From NCBI GenBank assembly GCA_021234155.1, contig JAJEKV010000050.1, positions 1,780,342 to 1,844,341 of the forward strand: DNA of 64,000 nt, read 5' to 3'. The notes below the pieces were generated by a model. It did not search any database, was not told the DNA's origin, and worked only from the letters and a program-made list of their open reading frames with translations. How positions within the stretch are numbered: the stretch's first letter is position 1; each line of letters opens with the position of its first letter. Shown piece by piece: positions 23,375 to 34,747 of the stretch. Origin of the DNA: Isoetes taiwanensis (lineage: Eukaryota > Streptophyta > Lycopodiopsida > Isoetales > Isoetaceae). Position numbers and translations under genes: made by a program.

Positions 23375-23895
23375 GACACCATGAATGGTGGCCCATCCAT
23401 CATTAATATGAATATCGATATAACATCAATATAACATACACAATACATCATAAATGAGGGTTCTACCATGGGCTTAGACTCAAAGGGGATTGATTGACGG
23501 TCAGGGTCTCCGGATAACAACAGACGGAATTATGACAATGGCATGGGCTGATCTATAACAATGGCTAGGGTAGTCCACTCCATCCGTCCCTCCTGTGCAC
23601 ACTTTGCAGATAGGCGGAAACATGTTGTGGCATGATTGTCGCCTTCCAGAGATGTAATCTCATGGAGTCGCCCTACGAGACTACTCCAGGTTGCATCTCC
23701 TTAGTCCGATGAGGCAGGAGTGGGACAAGTCCCTTCCCAAAGCACAATGGTTCCATGGGTAGCTAGAGGATCGTGGCAACACACGTCCGTCTTTGACTTA
23801 ACCCTCCAAAATCCATAGGTTGAGATCACTCACACCTATCCATTTTAAAGGTCTCCGTGGACGATAAAAACCCTATTTTATTCTATTCTTATATG
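23375..23895. repeat. Dispersed non-coding repeat, copy 1, with LINE-type 3' tail
   Basis: Shares a long stretch with 60980-61330: GACTCAA-GGG, GACGG-GGGTCTCC, 'GTCCACTCCATCCG', 'CACACTTTGC' and more. It ends with GGTCTCCGTGGACGATAAAA and a (TATTCT)n-like tail at about 23850-23890, so it looks like a non-coding retroelement using the same 3' end as the LINEs. No ORF. Confidence 0.65.
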
Positions 23896-23901
23896 CCATG
23901 T

Positions 23902-23931
23902 AGGGTGTAAATTTGATAGTGGTACCCAAAA
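23902..23931 (+). repeat. Left terminal inverted repeat
   Basis: 26 bp beginning AGGGTGTAAATTTGATAG and ending GGTACCC, then AAAA. Perfect reverse complement of the right end apart from one extra C before AAAA. The subterminal motif AAGCACCTAAAGCA follows at 23947-23960. Confidence 0.95.
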
Positions 23932-24120
23932 ATGCGCGAAAGCACCAAGCACCTAAAGCACCTAAATTCGAGCAATGACAGTTTTTTTTCAGAGGACATC
24001 ATTTGCCTCGTTTCCCGCGCGCCCTTTCTTTATTCAGCCCCAATTTCGAATCCCCTGTTCCGAATCCTCTTCCTAGATCACCAATTCCGTCACACAATCC
24101 TTTGTTCCGTTCAATTTACA

Positions 24121-26699
24121 ATGGCCGAAGCGGTGACCGAGCAAGATTTCATAGACATTCATGGACTTTCTGGTGAAGGATTGCAGCCTGCTTTGAAAGT
24201 AAAATGGTTGGAAGAGAATGTAACAGATGCACAATGGGCCTCGGTTTGGCAAGAAGGCCCAAGTAATAAGATGAAAGTTTCTATGATCCAGCCTCGGTTC
24301 CGAGAAAAAATGGACAGATTGTTGAAAAAATTATATCAAAAGGAAACTATGCCAAACAATGAAGTGAGAAAGCAGGTGGCTTATGCTTTTGCATGGGAAA
24401 ATTGTGATACTGCCATTTCAAACCCTACAAAGCACAAGATCAATTGGGCCTCTTTTGGAGCTCAAGTCATGAAGTACAGAAATTGCAGGTCTAGGGGAAA
24501 GGATGTCCATGTTGCCACTTCTAGCAAAGTTACTTCCTTAGAAAGTCCTAAATTAGACCACTATGCTTTGAAAGAGAACTTTGAATTGATTAAAGAAGCT
24601 GTAAATAAGCTTGAGAATGAAAGGGCAAGCATGTTAGAAGAGGTGCATGCAATTGAGGTTAGTTTAGCTGCAGAGGCTAAGTCTAATGAAAAATTCAGTG
24701 TGGAACTTGAAGAGAGCATGAAGAAAGTTGAGGATTTGAAAACCTCAATATCTGAATTGCAACCAGATAATGCAAATTCTGATCTGATGAAGGAATTGGA
24801 GCTCGCACTACAAATGGAGACATATTACTGTAAACCGAGTTCAGAAACTTTTCAAGTCTCCAGATACAGAAGGAAGCAGCTCGAGGAAGAATACCTTGGA
24901 AGTGGAGATCAAAGAGAAAGAGGCCAGAATTTCAGAACTCAGAGCTAATCTTTCTAATCTTACAGAACTGAAGAATATAAGTTGTAATCCATTCTGCATC
25001 AACACTATCAGCAGAAGACTACCAGGAATCCGCAACTTTGTTGCTTGCTGTGCTTGTGGCCTACTTTTTCATGATAGGTACAAATTGTCTTTGATTTTGA
25101 GTTGTGATCATGAGTACCATGTGGCTTGTGCAGCCTTGTTGAAGGAAGGTAAATGCAAGGTATGTGAGGGTGTAATTCATCCAGATTTATTTCTTGAGTT
25201 TGGCATGCATGTGACAGCAGATATGCCTACAGTAGATATACCTATAAATCAGCATGATTCACTTGTTAGGTCCTCTTCTGCTATTGAAGACTATGTGCCA
25301 CCTTTTGGAATTGAAAAAGTGCTGAAAGATGCATTATCGAGTCCTAAAAAGCAGTTAAGGCAAAGAGCAGCTAGAAAAGCATCCACTGAATTTGATGCAA
25401 GTGATGAGGATGAAACTGTTGTTGAACAGGATGATGCAGGATGTAGTAAGGATGTACAAAGTACCCCTTCAAGAGAGAAGAAAGCAGCCAACAAAAGGAA
25501 AAGGAAAGATGGAGAGGTTGCAACAAAGAAGAGCAAAAACATTAAGAAGGCAAAGAACACAGGTCAAGAAGTGAGGAAGTACAATTTTATAAGGAGGGCA
25601 TTGGCAAAGGATATGGAATCTGTAAAGGACATTGAGGTTGAATCTGAAAAGGAAGAAACAAGACCAGAAAAGGAAGAAACAACACTAGAAAAGGAAGAAA
25701 CAATAGGTGTTGATGCCAACACTGAATTGCATGACACTGCAGGTACCAAAATGAATGCAATTATGGAGGTCTTAAGAGGCAATTCAAATGTGTCTCTAAA
25801 ATCTTTGATTTAACTATAAATGTTTGACATGTTCAGGTACAATTGTATTAGAAGACCAAAATGTTGAACAAATGGTTGATCCATTGAATATTATACCTGA
25901 CAGGTTATTATTATTTTAGTATTTCAAATTTCTGTTTGTGTTTGTGTTTGAGTTGGTGTTTACTTTATGTTTTTTGAATGATAGGTGTACAGCAAAGTCC
26001 TCTTTGAAGAGGAAACTTCTTATTTTAGATGTGAATGGTGTTCTAGTAAGGACATACAGTAGGAACAACCCTGTACCTGTGGACAACAGATTGTGGATTT
26101 CAAAAACAAGCAAGAAATTGGTTGTTTTAAGGCCTCATGCACGGGAATTTCTGCAGGCAGCAATGGTAAATGTAAATGAAGTTGTGGATGTCATAGCACC
26201 AGTTATCAGACATGACTTTATATTTATTTGGGATCAGTCCCATTGCTTAGAGATGCCTTTCAAGTGGCCCATTAGATCTGAAAAACCATTGTACTTAAAA
26301 CCTTTATCTGCAGTTTTTAGTGAATACCCACAATATGAGGGCAATTGTATATTGTTGGATGATAGTATTCATAAAACATTTGCCTCTCCACCTTTCACAT
26401 CTCTTTTGATTCCAGGCTTTAATTTGGATGCAGATGATTATGTATTGGACCAATTCCTGCCAGTGCTTAAGGATGTGGCAATGTTTGATGATTTCTCTAA
26501 CATTCTAAAGGCACATTGTAGGCCAGATCAGTACACAGAGGATGCTCTCGGGATTCTAGAAACAATGTCAGAGTGTGAATTGGGAAAGGAAACCACTAAA
26601 ATGGTAAAAAAATATTGCAAAGGTCAGCTACAATGGTTAAGGGAGACTTTTCATACTTCAGGACACAGAGATAGAATGCAGAAGTTGATTCAGGATTAA
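24121..26699 (+). pseudogene. Transposon-borne coiled-coil / RING-H2 / FCP1-like (HAD) protein, one frameshift
   Basis: Inferred exons: 24121-25742, 25837-25903 and 25985-26699, with GT-AG borders that restore frame. Start MAEAVTEQDF at 24121 (an upstream in-frame ATG at 23932 overlaps the terminus). Layout: N-terminal domain ('LKVKWLEENVTDAQWASVWQ', 'WENCDTAISNPTKHKINW'); coiled coil (24560-24960); RING-H2-like finger (25045-25170: CxxC, then CDHEYHVAC and CKVC); Lys/Glu-rich linker with nuclear-signal-like basic clusters (25330-25740) and three KEETxxEKEE repeats; C-terminal FCP1/NIF-type HAD domain ('LLILDVNGVLV', 'HDFIFIWDQSHC', 'NCILLDDSIHKT'). Motif I has Asn for the second catalytic Asp, so phosphatase activity is doubtful. 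A +1 shift between about 24790 and 24945 breaks the coiled coil. Partner role in transposition is unknown. Confidence 0.8.
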
Positions 26700-27003
26700 C
26701 ATATGTTAAGTTGATTCAGGTTAAGTTGATACAGACCAGATTCATGCAGGTTACAGGTTATATATTGAAATAGTGAAGACTTATATATAACTCGGGCAGA
26801 CATGCCACAATTTTGTACATGTTATACAGGCAGATATGCCACAATTTTGATGTAATTCAGGAACATAAATACATGATCTTCAGGTTACAATTGCATTGAT
26901 GTTTTTGTGTGAGTGCTTTTGCTTTAATAGTCAAACTATGAATAGTAATTGAGTCAATACCATATGAACAGTATTTTGACTGAATACCAAATGAATAATG
27001 AAT
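26700..27003. other. Convergent intergenic spacer of the transposon
   Basis: Lies between the two convergent stop codons. Contains short direct repeats (AAGTTGATTCAGGTTAAGTTGAT; two copies of GCAGA-ATGCCACAATTTTG near 26797 and 26831). Probably holds both polyadenylation regions. Confidence 0.55.
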
Positions 27004-27639
27004 TTAAGCTGAGTTTGGGAGGCTACATATAATCTGTTGGCAAGTGTCTTCAGCCATAGTATACAACATACCATCCTCTTCATCTGCAATCATTTCAAAG
27101 TTAGCTAATCTTACAAGGTGGCTATACACACTAGCCATAGGCTGGTCATTCAGTAGCTCAAATTTGAGACCACCCACCTGTTTATAGTAATATCCTGAGA
27201 CAATAACAGATTCAACTCCAAATACATTTCCCCATCTATCCACATGATCCTCAAGCAAAGTGTTCTTTGTTTCTGTGCACTTCAATACACAAAAATCAAC
27301 CCCCTCTTCATTACCTTTCTCTGCATTGACAGCAAAATTATCTCCAACCTCTACCATAGAACTATCTATGTCATAGTCTTCCTCATCATCCTCTTCTTCA
27401 TGTTCATCTTCTATCTGCAAGTCTTCATCTAATGCTTTATTAGCATCATTAGCTGCTTTGATCTTCCTCAGTTTTAGTTCAGTAGTTTCCCAACCACCAA
27501 TGCGTGACTTGGTGGTGCAGGAATCCCATTGGAATTGAACACAATTCCCATAGAAGCATGAGAGAGGTCTATAGGCTACCTTTAAAGTGTTGTCCTTGTC
27601 ACATGGTCTTATGCAATGGAGTTGTGTAGTTTCTTTCAA
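27004..27639 (-). CDS. Transposase-like gene, C-terminal exon
   Basis: 211-codon open frame ending at TGA/TAA near 27004. Contains 'FYGNCVQFQWDSC', a long acidic stretch (EDEHEEEDDEEDYDID), and 'SGYYYKQVGGLKFELLNDQPMASVYSHLVRL' near the end. I associate this last pattern with the C terminus of a widespread but poorly named plant/animal transposase-like protein group that also carries the SDG...QFK motif found upstream here. It is open, in contrast to the decayed 5' exons. The 5' border (probably an acceptor near 27640) is inferred. Confidence 0.65.
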   Translation of the reverse strand: MKETTQLHCIRPCDKDNTLKVAYRPLSCFYGNCVQFQWDSCTTKSRIGGWETTELKLRKIKAANDANKALDEDLQIEDEHEEEDDEEDYDIDSSMVEVGDNFAVNAEKGNEEGVDFCVLKCTETKNTLLEDHVDRWGNVFGVESVIVSGYYYKQVGGLKFELLNDQPMASVYSHLVRLANFEMIADEEDGMLYTMAEDTCQQIICSLPNSA

Positions 27640-27950
27640 AGTATGACAGTCAAATCTCTCAATCTATCTATTTTTTAGGGATCAATTTCCCGAAGTACAC
27701 CACAAGTGCTTAGTCTTTGTAAGTGCTTTCGATCTTTGAAACAGTTGAAGAATATCGATATCAAAAAATAAAAAAGGAAGACAATCAAATTTAGGACTGG
27801 AAAATATCATGTTTTACATAATGAAGTAGCCCATTAACAACCACATACACAAACAATTTATAGATTCATGCCCTTAATTTCTAAGTACTTAAGTGCTTAA
27901 GTGCTTTAAGTGCTTAAATGCTTTAAGTATCTTGAGAGGAAAACCAATAA
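27640..27950 (-). other. Intron of the transposase-like gene with AAGTGCTT cluster
   Basis: Non-coding on both strands. At 27882-27929 AAGTGCTTAAGTGCTTTAAG-type words repeat four to five times, resembling the subterminal motif TGCTTTAGGTGCTT of the transposon ends. Confidence 0.5.
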
Positions 27951-28564
27951 AAGTATACCTTGTTATGTCATTATCGATTGGGATTGTTGTTGAAGTACCA
28001 CCTAAGAAATGCAACCACCTCCTTTGCAATTTCTTTCCATCATATTTCATCCGTTCCTTTGTTAGAATCCTTTTGATGACGACTCCAAGACCATCATGCT
28101 CACCTTTTCCATGTGAGGTAGCAAAAATTCGAGAATATCCTTTTGAAGATGTTTGTGAAACCTACCAAGGAAGGAAAATGGTCTTGAAGACTTAAACTGT
28201 GAAGAACAGCCATCACTCCAGAAAACATGTTTGTTATAGTTAATTCCCATAGACTTTAGCCAATCTGCATGATTTTGAGACAATCTTTGGACAAACTTCG
28301 ATTATCATGAGTTTTGTCATCAACGATATAGAAGTGAGTCTCCTTCATAATTCCTTTCAATGAGTTTTTTCTTTTCTCTTTTGCAGCATTTTTCCTTTTA
28401 ATCTCTTTGTCATCTTCTTCCTTCTTTTGTCTTGCTTCTGCCTTTGATTTTCTCATTCTTCTATAAGTGATGTGTACAAGAATGGAGACCTGATCAGTAT
28501 GCCAATGGCAGGATTGAGCTTCTTGTTGAATATTAAATCTATAATTCTCTGCAAAATCTATCAC
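27951..28564 (-). pseudogene. Transposase-like gene, catalytic-like core
   Basis: Minus-strand frames give, in order: 'DFAENYRFNIQQEAQSCHWHTDQVSILVHITYR' (28564 onward), a Lys/Glu-rich insert, 'ETHFYIVDDKTHDN', 'DWLKSMGINYNKHVFWSDGCSSQFKSSRPFSFLGRFH', and after a frameshift 'IFATSHGKGEHDGLGVVIKRIL'. The three acidic motifs VDD-THD, WSDG and HGKGEHDG fit a DDE/D-like RNase H fold arrangement, and the W-SDG-QFK segment is the hallmark of the family. At least two frameshifts (near 28260 and 28140). The 5' continuation is on the far side of the LINE. Catalytic assignment is inference. Confidence 0.65.
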
Positions 28565-28630
28565 AGAGACAATAGTATCATAATGCTGTCAAATATTGCC
28601 TGAATTGTTTTGCTTGCCAATGAGCTCTGT

Positions 28631-28661
<31 letters not shown>

Positions 28662-28735
28662 ATTGTCACGCCTTCAGACCCTCAGGTCTATCAGCGAAAA
28701 AGTACAAACAATATTCAGTCAACAAGGGCTCACCG

Positions 28736-28966
28736 TTAGGTGAGCAAATTTTCAGCCATTTTATATAATGCTAATAGCTCATCTCTTGATTTCAAGTATT
28801 CATATAGGTAAGCTCCAAGTTCGGATGGGGATAAATCTAACAGATTTGAAAAAGAGCCACATATAATATTGTGACTTTCTCGAATATGATCGAAAGCCGA
28901 ACATCTAATCAATGCATGTTCTTCATCCTCCACTTGTGCTTCAAAACAACATTGACAAAAGCGCAA
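28736..28966 (-). pseudogene. LINE ORF2 C-terminal zinc finger
   Basis: 76-codon frame 'MRFCQCCFEAQVEDEEHALIRCSAFDHIRESHN' (C-x2-C...H-x4-C), then 'LDLSPSELGAYLYEYLKSRDELLALY', the same end as the copy at 22585-23286. Confidence 0.8.
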
Positions 28967-29956
28967 CTCTCTTGGAATCTTTTGCTCTCGCCCTTTTTCA
29001 ATCGTAAAGGAGAACCGAGCCTAAGTTTAGCAATTACGGCGTTTTTTTCGGCTAAGCTCAGCCTTTAAGTAGCCTTGCTCCTCGTATACTACCATCGCAT
29101 TAACTTCTTGCCTATAGAAATTTCTTTTAACCCCAAGATCACCATGGCCACATCTTACGTAATGCTGCTCAATCACAAATGCACGTAACCCCACATGCAT
29201 TATGCGGGAGATCATTGAGATCTATACCCCAAAATGTCACCCAATCCACAAGATGACTATACCACCATGGCATGGCCAGAATGGCGGGATTCTAGCGATT
29301 GCACAATGCAGGTATCCTAATGTCATCCATACTCTGTATCCTCACGGTAATAGGTTAGGGTTTGAAACAATGCTTCTACCTCCAAAGGATATAATCCACC
29401 TCTCTGCTAGTAGCATCTCATAGGGAGTTTGCACTTTTACCCCAGCTCCTCCACCGAAATCTCTTACGCTTTTGTTCAATCTCTAGCCACTTTGCCCACA
29501 GCTAAACCTGGCCCCAAGGCGGACAACCATAAAGTACAACTGTTTGCACCATCACTTTGAACATAAGCCTCCTAAGAGACCAACTCAAAATGTTTCTCTG
29601 GCCCATAAACTGAGGGGAGTAATACAAAGCACGGAGACCTCCGGACACTTTCGTTTCCCTACTCCCATTGACCACTTGTAATCATTTGTAAACTCGATCC
29701 CTAAATATTTATCTTTGTTTTACTTGTTCCAAAATTTCCCCATCCAGATACATCACCACTGAATCTCGAGAGCCAACCACCATAACTTTGGTTTTATTTT
29801 TATTCACTTTCATACCTGTTTTTTCGCAGAACTGCTCAAGCACATATAACAAACGTTGCAAACCCATTTTACGTCTTAGATACCCGGTACCACATCATCG
29901 GTAAAAGCGAAGCTTGAAGATAATCCCCAACCTCCACTCCTACATCCGCCTCTCTG

Positions 29957-30660
29957 TCATCCATGCCTCAAGCTCATCGATAAAAAGGCCAAAAAGTGTA
30001 GGTGATAAAGGACACCCAACTTCACCCCTATATTGCTCTCCACCTTCTCTAATCCATCTAATGGGAATGTGAGTTCCACCAATACTTTTTCATACAGCCG
30101 CAGAACAAGCGCCTTCAGTGGTGAGTGGCACTCCCAATTTCTCGGTCGTGCCCCCAATTGTGTCACGAGGCACTCTATCAAATGCTTTTCGTAAAATCAA
30201 CAAAGCAGCAATATAATGCATTACCTGCACCCTTAGCTCCCTCTCGCCATGATCGCAAAGTCACTAAGTGGTCCCGCATTGGAATGATCTCTCGAAAACA
30301 CAGCGGCATAAGGCTCGCGCCCCTGCATATCACGCCCGACATGAAATTTTTTTCTCAAGTACAGCCCCCAAAGAGCTTAGCCATCACACTACTAATCATA
30401 ATAGTGCGATAATTCCGAACACAAAATTTGGATCTCCGGCTTTTCGGGATAGTTACAATCTGCTCAAGCACCATTGGATGGGAAAACCCACGTTAAGCGC
30501 CAAGTTAAACAACTTCGGCCACTTTAGCATGAAGAATTTCTCCTCCCCATTTAAGCATCTCAGCGGCAAAACCTTGGGGATCATGAGCTTTTCCATTAAG
30601 CCATCTTTTGCAAAGATAGCTTAACATCCTCGACATCAAATATATCCGCGCGTCTCGGGC
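29957..30660 (-). pseudogene. LINE RT remnant
   Basis: Minus-strand 'ALVLRLYEKVLVELTFPLDGLEKVESNIGVKLG' matches the pre-motif-B region of the copy at 21906-22030 (VACLYNQVLVELSFLFGGPNQINN). The YADD region (about 29900) is frameshifted. Many stops; no intact RT. Confidence 0.65.
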
Positions 30661-31121
30661 TCTAAATCCATAGGGCCGCCCAGTCTTGTATAAAGTTCAC
30701 GGGCATAATCTAGTAACTCATGTCTCATTGAAATCTCACGCATTAGATCACGGGCGGTTTCGGTTTAGCCAAAATCTCTAGGAAAATCTTTGGAGTTCTT
30801 GTGCAAGCTTCTCTTGCCATTCCTTTTCCCATATCCTTTTTTCCTTTTTTGTGATCTTCTTAAATTTCTTTCTAGCATCCCGTTTTGCATATGACTGATA
30901 GAAGGCACGCGGCTTCTACACATTCTTCATCCCACCACGGTTGACATTTTCTTAGGTGCACACCACCTTTAGTCTTTCAAAAACACCGGAGAGGCCACTT
31001 TGCATACATTGTATTCATAAGCAATGTATTTTTTTTCTACCAAATCTCGACCGATCAATATCTTGAAGAGCTTTCTCTAATTCTATTGCATAATCTGCGC
31101 CTTTTTCCATCGCACTTTACC

Positions 31122-31950
31122 TTACCACACTAGGCGCTTTTTAATACTTGCTTTTGCTTTCGGCTTTAAAGACAGATTGAATTTTAATGCGGCATGATCG
31201 GTCGGGTTACGCCTCCACTCTAAAATCATCTCTGAGCCTCGATAAGCGGGTTCTCCCACTAGATAATCCACCACACTAGCCCCTTGTGGTCCTGAACACA
31301 AGTCATCTTTGCAAAGAGAAGGGAAATTTAGGTATACCATTCAGAATTACCATTTCAGAAGCCTCGCAAAGCTGAAGCACAAGATTACCCATACCATTTT
31401 CCACCGTATCGTCAGATAATCTTTGCCAACCTGCTAATTTCATCTCATAAGCGGACAATTCCTGCAACCATAAATCTCTTATCCCTTCCAATTTGATACA
31501 CCTTGGTGTTTGAGCAATCCGACCATTAAAATCCCGACCAAAAACACGGTCCTTTCAATTTAAATTCAGCAATATCACGTGCAAGATGTATAAATGGATC
31601 TTCGGCAGTAATACGATTGGTTGTATCTGAGAACTATCACGGAGGAGCAAAATATACCACTTTGCAACATAAACCCGCGGTTTGCCCTCTAATTTCTAGC
31701 CACATGTATTGTTTAAATTCACATGTTTTGACTACTTTTATCATTTGGGCATACTGCTGGCGCGCATAACAGGCAATGCCACCAAAGCCTCTGCCTCTTC
31801 CCGTGCCTTTTATATTCCATACTGATTCTATCAGTGCAAAACCTGGTAGATTTCCCAATCTACTAGTCTCATGTTCCCATGTTTCTACAATGACAAACAA
31901 ATCCACTGTTTCTAAAATTGATGCAATCGTAACTTGTTTCTGCCGCTCAA
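31122..31950 (-). pseudogene. LINE APE-type endonuclease remnant
   Basis: Frames 31906-31637 ('FVIVETWEHETSRLGNLPGFALIESVWN', 'GFGGIACYA', 'VVYFAPP'), 31491-31303 ('NLVLQLCEASEMVILNGIPKF') and 31340-31122 ('GASVVDYLVGE', 'TDHAALKFNLSLKP') cover an endonuclease domain interrupted by frameshifts. Confidence 0.8.
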
Positions 31951-31993
31951 ACCATTAATATTCCATATCATGCACTTTGAGGGTCCCGAGTTC

Positions 31994-33086
31994 CTATTCA
32001 TCACTCTTAGCCTGTCCTCCGTTTTCTTTTATCCACAACCTGCCTCCTTGAATGTATGCATGCTTTCCTGCTTCTTTATCACGCTCGCATCTTTTGCAAT
32101 TTGCCCTTAAATTCCTCTTCTTTTCTGGCTGTGTTAAATCATCGTTTAACCAAAGATTACGTCCTTTCGGCACACTCTTGTTAAACATGACTCGTTCTCG
32201 AGCTTGCAAGCTTTGAAACTTAATTATGATTGGCCTCGGTTTACCCATTTGTTTTTTTCCCACACGGAAACAACTGACAAAACCAGGATCATGTAGGTGC
32301 ATTGTATTCTCAAAAAGTCATTCCGCGACTTTTGTCACATCTACTTCTTCTTGGGGAAGGCTGACAAACAATATTCATTAAACTTATTAGCGGGCTTGCT
32401 CTTCTCTCATGACATTGCTAACACAAGATTCTACATGCTCGACCATTTTTTCTACTTTGTCATTGCCTTCTACTTCTCTCTTCTCGATCAATTTTAATCT
32501 TTTCTACATAATTCCCCCACTGATCCCAACTTTTCCTTTCTTGATTTTAATTCAGTATTTTGCGATTATCGACTCTTGCTTCCGATTTTAAATCAGTATT
32601 TGCGGAGACACAAGTTCCTGTTTCATAATGCCAATTTCATGTTTCAAAGCGCCAATTTCACTTTGCAATTGACTAACCTTTTCATGCGGTTGGAGTTTTT
32701 CCAGTGTCTGAACTGCTAACCGAGCATCCTCGCCTCCCATCTTGGCTGCAATTGGGTGAAAAGGGCTTGAATCTCTCCATCACTGTTTTTTGTCCCATCG
32801 GGATTGGTGGATTTGCTATCGAGATCGAGCAGCGGGGAAAAACGCCAAAGCGGCAAAAGCGGCGCCCGTGTGAGCCTTCTTGGCGTGACTTGAGCCGTAT
32901 GTGAATTAGTTGTGGAACAAATGTCTTGAGTTTTAGTTGCATCTTGATGGAATTCAAAAAGGAGAACGATTTGTATGCCAATCTTGTAACCTTTGAAGGT
33001 TTCTTGCCGACCCTAGTTTTCTTGTTACGTACTTCTTCTTTGCGAGAAAGAGGATAAAGCTTTAATTTACCTCTCTGATAACACAC
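31994..33086 (-). pseudogene. LINE ORF1 remnant
   Basis: 31994-32302 encodes 'PGFVSCFRVGKKQMGKPRPIIIKFQSLQARERVM' and 'NDDLTQPEKKRN', the counterpart of the ORF1 C-terminal domain at 20190-20400 and complete past the stop seen there. 32682-33086 carries the N-terminal part in shifted frames. Confidence 0.7.
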
Positions 33087-33190
33087 ATAAAACTTCGATT
33101 AAAATCTAAATTACTTTTACTGTTCAAACACTTTCCAATTAACATCCACGCTTATTATTCTTAACCTTCTCTACGGGGCATGTTGGCAGC

Positions 33191-33481
33191 CTATATTAAA
33201 GCAATCAAATATGTTAAAATCAAGGCAATCAAAACTTTGCAAGGAAACCACACTTGCCTCTTCAAACCACACTTTGTACATGTCTGCATTAGACATGCAT
33301 GCTTGTGCCATTCATCATTCTCATCCTTAGCGCACACAATTTGTCTCCAATAATCACTAGTTGATTTGATTGTGTGTTCTTTAGCAATACATGTTGGACC
33401 GAACCACAAATTACTGCACTTACACTTGCAATCTTTGTGTACACCATAAGGATCGATCCTCATGTTATTTATGGCTTGCAT
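33191..33481 (-). pseudogene. Transposase-like gene, Cys-rich segment
   Basis: Frame 'MQAINNMRIDPYGVHKDCKCKCSNLWFGPTC', then 'CAKDENDEWHKHACLMQTCTKCGLKRQVWFPCK'. The Cys/His spacing suggests a zinc-binding domain ahead of the catalytic core. It lies just 5' (minus strand) of the LINE insertion and should have been continuous with 28564. Confidence 0.6.
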
Positions 33482-33869
33482 GGCAAACTCAAGATCACGG
33501 ATGGCATTGGCAACAACATGTTTCTCTTTCTTGAAGCCTCCTAATATAGCTTGGTTTCAATCTTTCAAAAGTCTGTTTGGGATATCTTCATATCAGGATG
33601 TTCCTTTTCAAAAGCAAGGTATAGTTGCAACCTGAACAAAAAAAAAAAAAAAACAAATTTAAATTTTATAACCATGTAAGAAATATAGAAACTAAAAATG
33701 CATGAGAATAACAAATAAATGGTTCAAAGAATACACATGTCACTTCTAGCAAATGTATTGGATGATTAATTTTCTCACCACTCTCAGGTTACATGCTTTC
33801 TAACATGTTTTTTATAAAAGTGAAACTTCGTGTATTCTCATGCCAAAACCTTCTCACAACACTTATCTC

Positions 33870-34464
33870 TTAAGGGGAAAGTGCATCAAATCTCTTCTTC
33901 CTTGCATGCATTGACCATGGACCAGACATCAAACTCGCACATATTAGTCTTCTAAATGCAGGGCTCTGATTTTCTTGGGAATTGAAAGAAGCCTTGAAAT
34001 TGCTCTCCCGATTAATCCCTTTAACGTGGAAGGCGCCATTTGGAGGGTGGTCTTCCTTGCTTGGAGTACATCGGTACTTCTTTGAAATTTTGTGCACGCA
34101 TAGTTTCTCTCACATTGGAAATCATATCTTTCATCACATGAAATTCCTTGGGATCTGCTATAGTAACATGTGGTAAATGTTTGATCCTTTTTAAAAAACT
34201 GTGTGCCCTTTTGAATCATCATCAGCACAATTCCTTACAATGTGAAAAAAAAGAATCCTCTAACTCTTTTGAAAGTTCCTGTTGTCTTCTTTGACTCAGA
34301 GAATGTTCTTTTTTCTTCTGTACTAAAGGTGCAATGTTCTCCTTCTCCAATTCTCTAATCCGCTTTCTGGATTCTCGTTTTCTCCTGGATTCTAGCTCCA
34401 AGTAAATTCTTCGGTTAGCAGAATCAATGCTTTCAGGAACTTGCCATGAAATTGGTATGATCAA
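33870..34464 (-). pseudogene. Transposase-like gene, N-terminal region
   Basis: 34464-34222 starts MIIPISWQVPESIDSANRRIYLELESRRKRE and is a charged helical segment. Shifted frames follow: 'PKEFHVMKDMISNVRETMR', 'NFKASFNSQENQSPAFRRLICASLMSGPWSMHARKKRFDALSP' (34097-33870) with a stop at its end. The same protein runs across at least three frames, so the copy is inactive. Confidence 0.55.
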
Positions 34465-34747
34465 GGAATTGCAATTCTAATTTGTCAGAATTGCAATTGA
34501 AATGAACTAGTTTATTCCGGAATTGAAGAATGATAGCAAGAACTGATACAAATTCCCGCCATCCAAGAAATCCCGCCATCCGGTAGAATCAACTAAGAAA
34601 TCAATCTCGCGCCCAAAGAATCAATCCATGTCATCGATCCCTTCCTCCTCGGAAGAGGATTGCTATTTCTGGAATAACAACCTCATAATTCGTTACTCTA
34701 AATTTTGATCGAGGAATAAGCACCTAAAGCAAGTGTCCGGACAGTGC

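Larger units (their letters stand above)
28631..33110 (-). mobile_element. LINE of the 'ETWEH' clade inserted in the transposase gene
   Basis: Minus-strand LINE, about 4.5 kb. The 3' end has the hairpin AGACC-tgag-GGTCT (about 28675-28690) and an (AAATA)n tail (plus strand TTATT repeats at 28631-28672). Moving 5': zinc finger (28736-28966), RT remains (29957-30181 and neighbours), endonuclease (31122-31906), ORF1 pieces (31994-33086). The 5' edge is uncertain by about 50 nt and I could not find a clear TSD. It separates the Cys-rich part (33191-33481) from the core (27951-28564) of the host transposon's gene. Confidence 0.85.

Noticed and set aside
31776-32591. Plus-strand ORFs across the LINE at 28.6-33.1 kb
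   Set aside because: Antisense shadows of the LINE endonuclease and ORF1; low-complexity Phe/Ser content.
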